A DNA stretch of 64,000 nt, from contig NZ_JASBQE010000005.1 in assembly GCF_029960785.1 (NCBI RefSeq), positions 62,001 through 126,000 on the forward strand. The letters are read 5' to 3'. The notes beneath the pieces are model-generated. The model was not told the origin of the DNA. It worked only from the letters and a program-made list of their open reading frames with translations, and did no database searches. The DNA comes from Polyangium sp. 15x6 (lineage in GTDB: Bacteria; Myxococcota_A; Polyangia; Polyangiales; Polyangiaceae). Each line of letters opens with the position of its first letter. Within the stretch, counting starts at the first letter, position 1. This document shows positions 19,583 to 27,962 of the stretch, one piece after another. The translations under genes and the position numbers were made by a program.

Positions 19583-19600
19583 CGGGGCTCGAAGCCTGGT

Positions 19601-20407
19601 TCAGGGCTTGGGGGCGGCGCTCACGAGGGTTTCGACGGCTATGGAGTAGTTGCAGCCGTTGGTGAAATTCTCGAAGTACCAGGCGTTCGTCACGAGAAGC
19701 TCGTCCACCTCGGCGCTCGTCCCGTTCGGGATCGAGACCGTGTTCCCCTGAGCGTCCTGCAATTGCATGGCGATGCGCTGCTTGCCGTCGCAAGTCCACC
19801 AATCCTTTTCACACTCACGCACGCCCTCCTCGAAGGAGATCCCTGCGGGATCGTTGTGCCCCACCGCGACCAGGAGCTCTCCGCCACGCTCGATGCGAAG
19901 CCGCGTGGCCAACGCGTCGAAGTAGCCCCCGCCGACCAAGTTGCGTATGAAGTCGATGTCGAGCGTGTCGCCGACGGCGACGGTGCTCGGCGAGAAACCC
20001 GGAGCGACGATGCCCAGGGTCAGCATCGTTCCCATCGCATCGACGACGTCGATCATGGTCTCCGGCGCCTCGAAATGCGGGCTGTTCTTGGGCATCGACC
20101 CCACTTGGGAAAGCGAAGCTAGGCAGGGCTCGTCGAGGGCCTTGGGGCGCACGGCCATCACCGTCGCTGCGCCCGTGAAGGCGTAGTCGGTATAGTGCTC
20201 GACAGACATGGCGCCGGGATGGGCCACGCACGCATACACCATCGCGGGCTCGGCGAGTTCCATGCAAGCCGGCAAGCCGGAGCCGCCGCCGGTGCCGCCC
20301 GCGCCGCCCGCGCCGGTGTCGCCGCCGTCGGTCGCGGTTCCGCCGTTGCATGCAAAGAGCGTGGAGAAAAACAGGGTCAGAAACGGTAAGCTCGTTCGAA
20401 TGTGCAT
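19601..20407 (-). CDS. Gly-linker lipoprotein, paralog 1
   Basis: A 268-residue predicted lipoprotein. MHIRTSLPFLTLFF leads into a lipobox FAC and a Gly/Thr/Asp-rich linker (GGDTGAGGAGGTGGGSG), after which a beta-rich domain begins. Landmark segments shared with its neighbours are FTGAATVMAVRPKAL, APGFSPSTVAVGDTLDIDF, RIERGGELLVAVGHNDPAG and SIPNGTSAEVDELLVTNAWYFENF. Conserved Cys residues (PAC, YAC, CEKDWWTC, GCNY) suggest disulfides outside the cytoplasm. GGAG lies seven bases before the ATG at 20407; an upstream in-frame ATG at 20431 is less likely. No known family is recognised. It is the most downstream member of the tandem array. Confidence 0.8.
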   Translation of the reverse strand: MHIRTSLPFLTLFFSTLFACNGGTATDGGDTGAGGAGGTGGGSGLPACMELAEPAMVYACVAHPGAMSVEHYTDYAFTGAATVMAVRPKALDEPCLASLSQVGSMPKNSPHFEAPETMIDVVDAMGTMLTLGIVAPGFSPSTVAVGDTLDIDFIRNLVGGGYFDALATRLRIERGGELLVAVGHNDPAGISFEEGVRECEKDWWTCDGKQRIAMQLQDAQGNTVSIPNGTSAEVDELLVTNAWYFENFTNGCNYSIAVETLVSAAPKP

Positions 20408-20446
20408 TGTTTCTCCTGTCGCAACCGGCATGCCGGTCGTCCTGGT

Positions 20447-21247
20447 TCAGGGCAGGGCGGCGGCGCTCACGAGGGTTTCGACGGCGATGGCGTAGTTGCA
20501 GCCGTTGATGAAATTCTCGAAGTACCAGGCGTTCGTCACGAGAAGCTCGTCCACCTCGGCGCTCGTCCCGTTCGGGATCGAGACCGTGTTCCCCTGGGCG
20601 TCCTGCAATTGCATGGCGATGCGCTGCTTGCCGTCGCAAGTCCACCAATCCTTTTCACACTCACGCACGCCCTCCTCGAAGGAGATCCCTGCGGGATCGT
20701 TGTGCCCCACCGCGACCAGGAGCTCGCCGCCGCGCTCGACGCGGAGCCGCGTGGCCGACGTGCCGCCGCCCAGGCCCTCGACAAACTTGTGCATGAAGTC
20801 GATGTCGAGCGTGTCGCCGACGGCGACGGTGCTCGGCGAGAAACCCGGAGCGACGATGCCCAGGGTCAGCGTCGTTCCCATCGCGTCGACGACGTCGATC
20901 ATGGTCTCCGGCGTCTCGAAATGCGGGCTGCTCTCGGAATGCGACCCCACTTGGAACTTCGAAGCCAGGCAGGGCTCGTCGAGGGCCTTGGGGCGCACGG
21001 CCGTCACCGTCGCTGCGCCCGTGAAGGCGTAGGCGTAGGTGTTCGGATCGACAACCATGGCGCTGGGATAGTCCACGCACACATACACCATCTCGGGCTC
21101 GGCGAGTTCCATGCAAGCCGGCAAGCCGGAGCCGCCGCCCGCGCCGCCCGCGCCGGTGTCGCCGCCGCCGGTCGCGGTTCCGCCGTTGCATGCAAAGAGC
21201 GTGAAGAAAAACAGGGTCAGGAACGGTAAGCTCGTTCGAATGCGCAT
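20447..21247 (-). CDS. Gly-linker lipoprotein, paralog 2
   Basis: A 266-residue copy of the same lipoprotein, with the same signal sequence, FAC lipobox, Gly-rich linker and domain. Over the C-terminal half it is almost identical in DNA to paralog 1, offset by about 846 bases (for example 20510-20740 against 19664-19894). They differ mainly in one segment (EGLGGGTSATRLRVERGG here; GGGYFDALATRLRIERGG in paralog 1). The intergenic DNA with its GTTTCTCCTGTCGCAACCGG-like block is duplicated too. This points to recent tandem duplication or gene conversion. Confidence 0.8.
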   Translation of the reverse strand: MRIRTSLPFLTLFFFTLFACNGGTATGGGDTGAGGAGGGSGLPACMELAEPEMVYVCVDYPSAMVVDPNTYAYAFTGAATVTAVRPKALDEPCLASKFQVGSHSESSPHFETPETMIDVVDAMGTTLTLGIVAPGFSPSTVAVGDTLDIDFMHKFVEGLGGGTSATRLRVERGGELLVAVGHNDPAGISFEEGVRECEKDWWTCDGKQRIAMQLQDAQGNTVSIPNGTSAEVDELLVTNAWYFENFINGCNYAIAVETLVSAAALP

Positions 21248-21286
21248 TGTTTCTCCTGTCGCAACCGGAATGCCGGACGTCCTGGT

Positions 21287-22102
21287 TCAGGGGACGGCGG
21301 CGGCGCTCACGAGGTACTCGACGGGAATGGCGAAGTTGCAGGAAAAGGCCCCGCTGCCGTTGTACGTCTTGAAGTATGCGGCGTTCGTCACGAGGAGTCC
21401 GTCGACCTCGGTGCTCGTCCCGTTCGGGATCGAGACCCCGTCTCCCTGGGCATCCTGCATCTGCATGATGATGTCCTCCGTGCTGCAAGCGTCCGACGCC
21501 CTGACACATTCACTCGCGCCCTGCGCGAAAGCGAGCCCTGCGGGGTCGTTCTGTCCCACCGCGACCAGGAGCTCTCCGCCGCGCTCGATGCGAAGTCGCA
21601 AGCCTCGCGTGCTGGCAATATCGATATTTCCCAGCGTCTCGGTCTGAAAGTCGATGTCGAGCGTGTCGCCGACCGCGACGGTGCTCGGCGAGAAACCTGG
21701 AGCGCGGACACCCAGCGTGAGGGGTGCGCCCGTCGAATCGACGACGTCGATCACGCTCGTCGGCGGCGCGAAGCCATATTCCGTGCGCCATGAGAGGCAG
21801 GGCTCTTGGGACTCCCAAGGACGCACTGCCGTCACCGTCACGGTGCCCGTGAAGATGTAATGAGGGGCGTACATCGGACCTTGGGGCGTGAGCATGGGAG
21901 CATGCACGCACGCAAACACCGACGCCGCGTCCGCGTGTACCTCGCAAGCCGGCAAGGCCGAGCCGCCGCCGGTGCCGCCGGTGCCGCCGCTGCCGGCGGT
22001 TCCGCCGCCGCCGGTGCCGCCGTCGGTCACGGTTCCGCCGTTGCATGCAAAGAGCGTGAAGAAAAACAGGGGGAGGAGCGGTAAACTCGTTCGAATGCGC
22101 AT
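21287..22102 (-). CDS. Gly-linker lipoprotein, paralog 3
   Basis: A 271-residue, more diverged member of the array. It keeps the signal sequence and FAC lipobox, a longer Gly/Thr linker, YIFTGTVTVTAVRPW, APGFSPSTVAVGDTLDIDF, RIERGGELLVAVGQNDPAG and SIPNGTSTEVDGLLVTNAAYF, but differs in the loops, for example around ETLGNIDIASTRGLRL. Its order upstream of the two near-identical copies suggests the array grew by successive duplication. Function unknown; surface location inferred from the lipobox. Confidence 0.78.
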   Translation of the reverse strand: MRIRTSLPLLPLFFFTLFACNGGTVTDGGTGGGGTAGSGGTGGTGGGSALPACEVHADAASVFACVHAPMLTPQGPMYAPHYIFTGTVTVTAVRPWESQEPCLSWRTEYGFAPPTSVIDVVDSTGAPLTLGVRAPGFSPSTVAVGDTLDIDFQTETLGNIDIASTRGLRLRIERGGELLVAVGQNDPAGLAFAQGASECVRASDACSTEDIIMQMQDAQGDGVSIPNGTSTEVDGLLVTNAAYFKTYNGSGAFSCNFAIPVEYLVSAAAVP

Positions 22103-22142
22103 TCTTTCCTCGCTTTGCTATTGAAATGCCAGTCGTCCTGGT

Positions 22143-22633
22143 TCAGGGCATGGGGACGGCGCTCACGAGGTATTCGTGGGGAAGGGCAAAGTTGCAGGGG
22201 TCGTTGCCGGAGGAATAGGTGGTGAAGTACCTGGCGTTCGTCACGAGGAGCGCGTCGACCTGGGCGCTCGTCCCGTTCGGGATGATCAGATCACGGTGTC
22301 CGGCGCTTGGGCCGAGTACCACCCGACGCCACTGCCGCTCGTGCAAGACTCGGCACCCGCGGGACGCACGGCCGTCACCTTCACAGCACCTGTGAAGGCA
22401 TAGGAAGGGATCGGATCGATGGGCACCGCATTGGGATGAGACAAGCACGCGAACACCGTCATCTCGTGCGGCATGCAGATTGCGGAAGCGATGCCGCCGC
22501 CGCTACCGTCGGGGTAGCTGTGACCGCTACCGGTGCCGCCGGTGCCGTCGATGCCGCCGATGCCGCCGGTGCCGCCAGCGCCGGTGTCTCCGCCTCCGGG
22601 CACGGCGCCGTTGCATGCGGTGTGAAGTGGCAT
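22143..22633 (-). pseudogene. Decayed fourth copy of the Gly-linker lipoprotein
   Basis: On the minus strand a possible ATG at 22633 is followed by TACNGA, the Gly linker, PHEMTVFACLSHP, SYAFTGAVKVTAVRP and QAPDTVI, and then a stop at 22286-22288. The family's C-terminal segment IPNGTSAQVDALLVTNARYF...NFALPHEYLVSAVP continues in a different frame down to 22143. In the intact copies about 100 residues separate the two joined segments. The gene therefore has an internal deletion plus a frameshift, and its signal peptide is also eroded (most of the hydrophobic run is missing). Confidence 0.78.
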
Positions 22634-22751
22634 GGTTACGGCAGGTGCAACCGTCATGCCGGGACGAACGACCCTCCGCAGAGCACCCTCGACCTCGGAT
22701 GCGTTGTCAGCTTGTGCCGGAATGGCCATGTTTGGCACAATGCTTGTCCCG

Positions 22752-23513
22752 ATGACGACCCCCCCCTCGACCCACGACGAACCCATCGACTTCACCCAGC
22801 TCGATCCGAGCGCCCTGCCGGCCGAGCTCGTCGCGCACGCGCGCCTCGTCTGGGCCGATCGCGTTCGCACGGAGTACAGATCCATCCAGATCGCCGCCCG
22901 CTTCCTCACCGAGGCGCTCGCCGCCGGCGAGCCGCTCGACGTCGTGCGCCGCATCAGCGAGACCATCGACGAAGAGCGGCGCCACACCGAGCTCTCCCGC
23001 CGCATGTGCGAGGCACTCGGCGGCCCCGTCCCTTCACCGCGCGACGTTGCCGCGCCGCTCGAGGACCTCCACGCGGTCCCGATCGAGGAGCGCGTGCTCG
23101 CGACGGCCATTTCGTTGTTTCTGGTCAACGAGACATTCTCCGTCGGGTACATCGAGGACCTCCTGTCGCGCGCGGAGCACCCCGTCACGCGCGCCGTGCT
23201 CGCCTCGATCGCGGGCGACGAGGCGGAGCACGAGGCGTTTGGCCCGGAGCTCGTTTCCCGATGGCTCCGCGACCTGCCCGCGGGCAAACGCGCCGCCTGG
23301 CGCGGCTTCACGAGCCGGCTCGTGCGCGCGCACCTCGACCGAGCCGAGCAGGTCCTCGCGCGCACCCCGCCGGAAAAACACGATCTGGTTCATTGGCCCG
23401 AGCCCGACCGCGCGCACCTCGGCCTGCACGGCGAGGTGCGACTCGCATTGCTTTGCAAACGGACGTACGAGGAAAAACTCGCGCCCACGCTGGCCAAGCT
23501 CGGCCTCGGCTGA
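22752..23513 (+). CDS. Ferritin-like diiron protein
   Basis: A 253-residue soluble helical protein with the four-helix-bundle diiron pattern E...ExxH...E...ExxH: Glu41 (TEYRS), Glu75-RR-His78 (DEERRHTEL), Glu127 (VNETFS) and Glu157-AE-His160 (GDEAEHEAFG). The spacing matches ferritin-like oxidases or hydroxylases rather than storage ferritin, which is shorter. A substrate is not evident. The ATG at 22752 gives a sensible N-terminus; the frame is open upstream into the decayed paralog, which is not expected to be coding. It stands alone, 150 bases before the polyamine gene set. Confidence 0.85.
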   Translation: MTTPPSTHDEPIDFTQLDPSALPAELVAHARLVWADRVRTEYRSIQIAARFLTEALAAGEPLDVVRRISETIDEERRHTELSRRMCEALGGPVPSPRDVAAPLEDLHAVPIEERVLATAISLFLVNETFSVGYIEDLLSRAEHPVTRAVLASIAGDEAEHEAFGPELVSRWLRDLPAGKRAAWRGFTSRLVRAHLDRAEQVLARTPPEKHDLVHWPEPDRAHLGLHGEVRLALLCKRTYEEKLAPTLAKLGLG

Positions 23514-23663
23514 ACGACCCGCTCCCGCGCCCGCCCCCACGCACACGCCCGCCGGGTCCGTCCGCGTCGGTCCCTCGTCCGCCCTCGCGCCCTTTTTTCT
23601 CCCGCCGCGGCCCTCTTCCCGGGTAGACTGCCCGCCTTCCGAGGGGAGGAGAGGGCCCGCGCA

Positions 23664-25130
23664 ATGAAACGCTATCAGATGCTCATCGGTGGGAATTGGG
23701 TGGACAGCGTCTCCGGTCAGACGCGCGAGCTTCGCGACCCGGCCAATGGCGAGATCGTCGCCACGGTCCCCGAAGCCGGCCGCGAGGACGCTCGCGCGGC
23801 CATCGACGCGGCGCGCGCGGCATTCGACAAGGGCCCCTGGCGCAAAACCTCCGCGCTCGATCGCGCCAAGCTCCTCTTCAAGCTCGCCGAGGCCATCACC
23901 AAGGAGGCCGACGCCCTCGCGCGCCTCGAGGTCCAGAGCTGTGGCAAGCCCCTCGCCGAGGCGCAGTTCGACGTCGCCGACGCCGCCAACTGCTTCGAGT
24001 TCTACGGCGGCCTCGCCACCAAGATCGCCGGCGAGACCATGAACGTCCCGGCGAACAGCGTGAGCTTCGTCGTCCGCGAGCCCGTCGGCGTCTGCGGCCA
24101 GATCATCCCCTGGAACTACCCGCTCCTCATGGCCGCCTGGAAGCTCGCGCCCGCGCTCGCGGCCGGCAACACCTGTGTGCTCAAACCGTCGGAGCTGACG
24201 CCCCTCACGGCCCTGGAGCTCGGCCGCATCGTCACCGAGGTCGGTTTTCCGCCCGGCGTCGTCAACATCCTCACCGGCCCCGGCGCCGGCGCGGGCGAGG
24301 AGCTCGCCGAGAGCCCGCGCGTCGACAAGGTCGCGTTCACCGGCGGCACCGTCACGGGCCGCAAGATCCTCCAGGCCTCCGCGACCAACTTGAAGAAGGT
24401 CACGCTGGAGCTCGGCGGCAAGAACCCGAACATCGTCTTCGCCGACGCCGATTTCGAGGCTGCCGTCGACGGCGCGCTCTTCGGCGCCTTCGCGAACCAG
24501 GGCGAGGTTTGCTCCGCGGGATCACGCCTCCTCGTCGAACGATCGATCCACGATCGCCTCGTCGCCGCGATGGTCGAGAAGATCCCGCGCGTGAAGGTCG
24601 GCCATGGCCTCGATCCCGCGACGAAGATGGGCCCCCTCGTGTCGGCCGCGCATCGCGACAAGGTCGAGTCCTACGTCCGCATCGGCCTCGAGGAGGGCGC
24701 GCGGCTCGCCTGCGGCGGCAAGCGTCCGTCGGATCCCGCGCTCGCGAGCGGTCACTTCCTCGAGCCCACGATCTTCGTCGACGTCAAGCCCTCGATGCGC
24801 ATCGCGCGCGAGGAGATCTTCGGGCCCGTCCTCGCCGTGCTCCCCTTCGACACGGAGGAAGAGGCGATCGCGCTCGCGAACGACACCGAGTACGGCCTCG
24901 CGGCGGCGGTCTGGACGAAGAACCTCACGCGCGCGCACCGCGTGATCCGCGAGCTGCGCGCCGGCATCACGTGGGTGAACACGTATCACCCGACGTTCAA
25001 CGAGATGCCCTGGGGCGGCTACAAGCAGAGCGGCACCGGGCGTGAGCTCGGGCTCTACGGCATCGAGGCGTATCTCGAGACGAAGCAGGTCAACATCAAT
25101 CTGGACGAGGCCCCGCTCGGCTGGTACTAG
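23664..25130 (+). CDS. NAD-dependent aldehyde dehydrogenase, probably for aminobutyraldehyde
   Basis: A 488-residue aldehyde dehydrogenase. It shows the N-terminal strand YQMLIGGNWVDS, cofactor segment PWNYPLLMAAWKLAPALAAGNT, LKPSELTPLTAL, FTGGTVTGRKI, the catalytic-base region LELGGKNP (Glu249), nucleophile Cys283 in GEVCSAGSR, and EEIFGPVLAVL near the C-terminus. The family is that of betaine/4-aminobutyraldehyde dehydrogenases. The following gabT-like, aldehyde dehydrogenase and PotDBCA genes favour oxidation of 4-aminobutyraldehyde (from putrescine) to GABA, although betaine aldehyde remains possible. A GGGGAGGAGAG Shine-Dalgarno precedes the ATG. A hairpin plus T8 tract overlaps its stop codon. 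Confidence 0.92.
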   Translation: MKRYQMLIGGNWVDSVSGQTRELRDPANGEIVATVPEAGREDARAAIDAARAAFDKGPWRKTSALDRAKLLFKLAEAITKEADALARLEVQSCGKPLAEAQFDVADAANCFEFYGGLATKIAGETMNVPANSVSFVVREPVGVCGQIIPWNYPLLMAAWKLAPALAAGNTCVLKPSELTPLTALELGRIVTEVGFPPGVVNILTGPGAGAGEELAESPRVDKVAFTGGTVTGRKILQASATNLKKVTLELGGKNPNIVFADADFEAAVDGALFGAFANQGEVCSAGSRLLVERSIHDRLVAAMVEKIPRVKVGHGLDPATKMGPLVSAAHRDKVESYVRIGLEEGARLACGGKRPSDPALASGHFLEPTIFVDVKPSMRIAREEIFGPVLAVLPFDTEEEAIALANDTEYGLAAAVWTKNLTRAHRVIRELRAGITWVNTYHPTFNEMPWGGYKQSGTGRELGLYGIEAYLETKQVNINLDEAPLGWY

Positions 25131-25144
25131 CCGACGTTTTTTTT
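25117..25144 (+). terminator. Terminator/attenuator-like hairpin inside the polyamine operon
   Basis: TCGGCT (25117-25122) pairs with AGCCGA (25129-25134) around a six-base loop and is followed, after CG, by eight T residues (25137-25144). The stop codon of the aldehyde dehydrogenase lies inside the hairpin, and the gabT-like ATG follows 12 bases after the T tract. The stem is short, so partial termination is more likely than full. Confidence 0.6.
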
Positions 25145-25156
25145 GGGAGAGACCGC

Positions 25157-26485
25157 ATGCGGATCGAATTGAAGACCGAGATTCCGGGGCCTCGGAGCCG
25201 GGCGCTCATGGAACAGCGTCGCGCGGCGGTCGCCCGGGGGCCGTTCCACGGCACGCCCATCTTCGTGGCGAAGGCGCACGGCGCGGTGATCGAGGACGTC
25301 GACGGCAATCGACTCCTCGATTTCGCCTCCGGTATCGCCGTGACGAACCTCGGCCACACGCCCGAGGACGTCGTGCGGGCCGTGCAGACGCAGGCCGAGC
25401 GGTTCCTGCACACGAGCTTCAACGTCGTCCCGTACGAGGGCTACGTCGCGCTCTGTGAACGCCTGAACCGCATCACGCCCGGCGCTTTCGCGAAGAAGGC
25501 CTTCCTCGCGAACAGCGGCGCCGAGGCCGTGGAGAACGCCGTCAAGATCGCCCGCGCCCACACGAAGCGTCAGGGCGTCGTCGTCTTCGACCACGCCTTC
25601 CACGGCCGCACCTACCTCGCGATGACGATGACCAGCAAGGTCGGTTATCGGCAGGGCTTCGCGCCGTTCGTCCCCGAGGTCTACCGCACGCCGTTCCCCT
25701 ACGCCTATCGCTCGCCCGAGCCCGACGCCTCCGCGTGGGCCATGCGCGAGTTCTCCGAGCTCGTCCTGCACCACGTCGGCGCGAACAACGTCGCCGCGGT
25801 CGTCATCGAGCTCGTCCTCGGCGAGGGCGGCTTCATCGACGCGCCCGCGGCTTTCGTCCGAGAGCTCGCGAGCTTCTGCAAAGCGCACGGCATCGTCCTC
25901 ATCGTGGACGAGATCCAGACCGGGTTCGGCCGCACCGGCAAGCTCTTCGCGTGCGAGCACTACGGCGTCGAGCCGGACCTCGTCACGCTCGCGAAGGGCC
26001 TCGGCTCGGGCCTGCCGATCTCCGCGGTCGTCGGGCGCGCCGAGATCATGGATGCGCCCGTCGAGGGCGCGATCGGCGGCACGTTCGGCGGCAACCCCGT
26101 CGCCTGCGCGGCCGCGCTCGCCGTGCTCGATCGCTTCGAGGCCGACGGCGGCGCGCTCCTGAAACGCATCCACGCCGTCGGCGAGACCATCGGTGCGCGC
26201 CTCTTCGCGTGGAAAGAGCGTTTCCCGATCATCGGCGAGGTCCGCGGCATCGGGCCCATGCGGGCCATCGAGCTCGTGAAAGATCCCCACACGCGGGAGC
26301 CCGACAAGGCCTCGGCCCAAGCGCTCGCGAAGTACTGTTATCAGCACGGCGTCGTCGTCCTCGGCGCTGGCACGTACGGCAACGTCATTCGCCTCGCCCC
26401 GCCGCTCACCCTCGAAGACACGGAGCTCGACGAAGGGCTCGTGGTCCTCGAAGCGGGGCTCGCAGAACTCGGGAGGAGCGCATGA
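25157..26485 (+). CDS. gabT: 4-aminobutyrate aminotransferase (class III, PLP)
   Basis: A 442-residue class-III aminotransferase. Key segments are DVDGNRLLDFASGIAVTNLGHTPEDVV, FLANSGAEAVENAVKIARAHT, the pyridine-binding Asp in LIVDEIQTGFGRTGK, and the PLP Schiff-base lysine (about Lys280) in TLAKGLGSGLP, followed by GTFGGNPVACAAALAVL. The length and motifs fit GabT, which converts GABA and 2-oxoglutarate to succinate semialdehyde and glutamate. Its neighbours, two aldehyde dehydrogenases and a polyamine transporter, support this substrate. The gene overlaps the next by four bases (ATGA). Confidence 0.93.
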   Translation: MRIELKTEIPGPRSRALMEQRRAAVARGPFHGTPIFVAKAHGAVIEDVDGNRLLDFASGIAVTNLGHTPEDVVRAVQTQAERFLHTSFNVVPYEGYVALCERLNRITPGAFAKKAFLANSGAEAVENAVKIARAHTKRQGVVVFDHAFHGRTYLAMTMTSKVGYRQGFAPFVPEVYRTPFPYAYRSPEPDASAWAMREFSELVLHHVGANNVAAVVIELVLGEGGFIDAPAAFVRELASFCKAHGIVLIVDEIQTGFGRTGKLFACEHYGVEPDLVTLAKGLGSGLPISAVVGRAEIMDAPVEGAIGGTFGGNPVACAAALAVLDRFEADGGALLKRIHAVGETIGARLFAWKERFPIIGEVRGIGPMRAIELVKDPHTREPDKASAQALAKYCYQHGVVVLGAGTYGNVIRLAPPLTLEDTELDEGLVVLEAGLAELGRSA

Positions 26486-27933
26486 GCCGGCACTTGCTCT
26501 TCATTGACGGCGCGTGGCGGGAGTCGTCCCGCACGCACACCATCAAGTCCCCCTACAGCGGCCGCATCGTCGCGGTCGCGGAGGAGGCGGACGACGCGCT
26601 CATGGAGCGCGCGCTTTCCGCCGCGAAGGCCGCGCAGACGCGCTTCCGCAAGACGAGCCGGTACCTGCGCAGCCGCCTCCTCGCCGCGATGGCGCGGCGG
26701 ATCGACGAGGATCGCGCGAAGTTCGTCGCGGCGATCGTCGACGAGGCCGGCAAACCCGCGGCGCTCGCGGACGCCGAGGTGTCTCGCGCGATCACCACCT
26801 TCATCGTCGGCGCCGAGGAGGCCAAGCGTTACGGCGGCGAGGTCTTCCCCGTCGACATCGACGCGGCGGGCCGCGCGTACGAGCCGGGCACGAGCCTCTT
26901 CGTCCCGCGTGGGCCCGTCCTCGCGATCACGCCCTTCAACTTCCCGCTGAACCTCGTCGCGCACAAGGTCGTGCCTGCGCTCGCGATCGGCGCGCCCGTG
27001 CTCGTCAAGCCGGCGCCGCAGACCCCGGGCGCCGTCCGCCTCCTCGGCGAGGTCTTCGAGGCGGCGGCGAACGAGGTCTCCGAGAGCCGCGAGACCATCC
27101 CGCTCGCCGCGCTCCAGACGATCACCGCGCCGAACGAGGTCACGGGGCGCGCGATTCGTGACCCGCGCGTCGCCGTCGTCAGCTTCACGGGCAGCGCCTC
27201 CGTCGGCTGGAGCATCCAGGGCATGGCGCGCGGCAAGCGCACCGTGCTCGAGCTCGGCGGCAATGCCGCGGTCATCGTCCACGGCGGGGCCGACCTCGTC
27301 CGCGCTGCTTCCCGCGTCGCGTACGGCGCTTTCGCGTATGCCGGCCAGGTCTGCATTTCCGTGCAAAACGTCTGGGTCGAGGAGAGCGTCGAGGAGGCGT
27401 TCCGCGGCTTCCTGGTCGAGGAGGTCGCTCGCATCAAGACCGGCGATCCGCGCGCCGAGGGCGTGCTCGTCGGCCCGGTCATCGACGGCAAGGCGGCCGA
27501 TCGCATCACCACGTGGATCGACGAGGCGCAGAAGTCGGGCGCGAACGTCCTTTGCGGCGGCAAACGCGAGGGCAACCTCATCCAGCCGACGGTGATCGAT
27601 CGTCCGGGCGAGGCGCTCGCGATCGTGCGCGAGGAGGTCTTCGGCCCGGTGCTCAACCTGCTCACCTATCGCGACGTCGGCGAGGCCATCGAGGCGGTCA
27701 ATCGTTCCAAGTATGGCCTGCAGGCGGGCGTCTTCACCGACAGCTTGCGCGTCTCGCGTCGCGCGGCCGAGGATCTCGAGGTCGGCGGCGTCATGATCAA
27801 CGAGGTCCCCACCTATCGCGCCGATCACATGCCTTATGGCGGCGTGAAGGAGTCCGGCCTCGGCCGCGAGGGCGTTCGTTACGCGATGGAAGAGTACAGC
27901 GAGCGCAAGACCGTCATTTCGTACCGGGGATAG
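26482..27933 (+). CDS. Aldehyde dehydrogenase, probably succinate-semialdehyde type
   Basis: A 483-residue NAD(P)-dependent aldehyde dehydrogenase, translationally coupled to gabT. It shows FIDGAWRESS, the cofactor segment ITPFNFPLNLVAHKVVPALAIGAPVLVKPAPQTP, FTGSASVGWSI, the catalytic-base region LELGGNAAVI (Glu257), nucleophile Cys291 in GQVCISVQ, and EEVFGPVLNLL. Some features (PFNFPLN, NAAVIV, GQVCISVQ) recall the semialdehyde/lactaldehyde branch rather than the betaine aldehyde branch. The position after gabT suggests oxidation of succinate semialdehyde to succinate. GGGAGGAGCGC precedes the ATG at 26482. Confidence 0.92.
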   Translation: MSRHLLFIDGAWRESSRTHTIKSPYSGRIVAVAEEADDALMERALSAAKAAQTRFRKTSRYLRSRLLAAMARRIDEDRAKFVAAIVDEAGKPAALADAEVSRAITTFIVGAEEAKRYGGEVFPVDIDAAGRAYEPGTSLFVPRGPVLAITPFNFPLNLVAHKVVPALAIGAPVLVKPAPQTPGAVRLLGEVFEAAANEVSESRETIPLAALQTITAPNEVTGRAIRDPRVAVVSFTGSASVGWSIQGMARGKRTVLELGGNAAVIVHGGADLVRAASRVAYGAFAYAGQVCISVQNVWVEESVEEAFRGFLVEEVARIKTGDPRAEGVLVGPVIDGKAADRITTWIDEAQKSGANVLCGGKREGNLIQPTVIDRPGEALAIVREEVFGPVLNLLTYRDVGEAIEAVNRSKYGLQAGVFTDSLRVSRRAAEDLEVGGVMINEVPTYRADHMPYGGVKESGLGREGVRYAMEEYSERKTVISYRG

Positions 27934-27962
27934 ACCCGTCCGTGGGGATTGGAGGATTCGCG

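Larger units (their letters stand above)
19601..22633 (-). repeat. Tandem gene array, three intact copies and one decayed
   Basis: Four copies of one lipoprotein gene lie head to tail at about 0.85-kb spacing, each with related intergenic DNA. Copies 1 and 2 share long stretches that are identical or differ by single bases. The Gly-linker parts are GC-rich trinucleotide-like tracts (GCC/GCCGGT), which would help slippage and unequal recombination. Confidence 0.85.

Noticed and set aside
22501-22610. GCC/GCCGGT tract as a regulatory or structural DNA repeat
   Set aside because: It lies in frame in the Gly linker of the decayed paralog and has counterparts in the intact copies, so coding explains it.
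22735-22750. Sigma-54-like TGGCACAATGCTTG sequence
   Set aside because: It ends two bases before the ferritin-like ATG and has T where C is expected in the -12 element, so it cannot serve that gene as a normal promoter.
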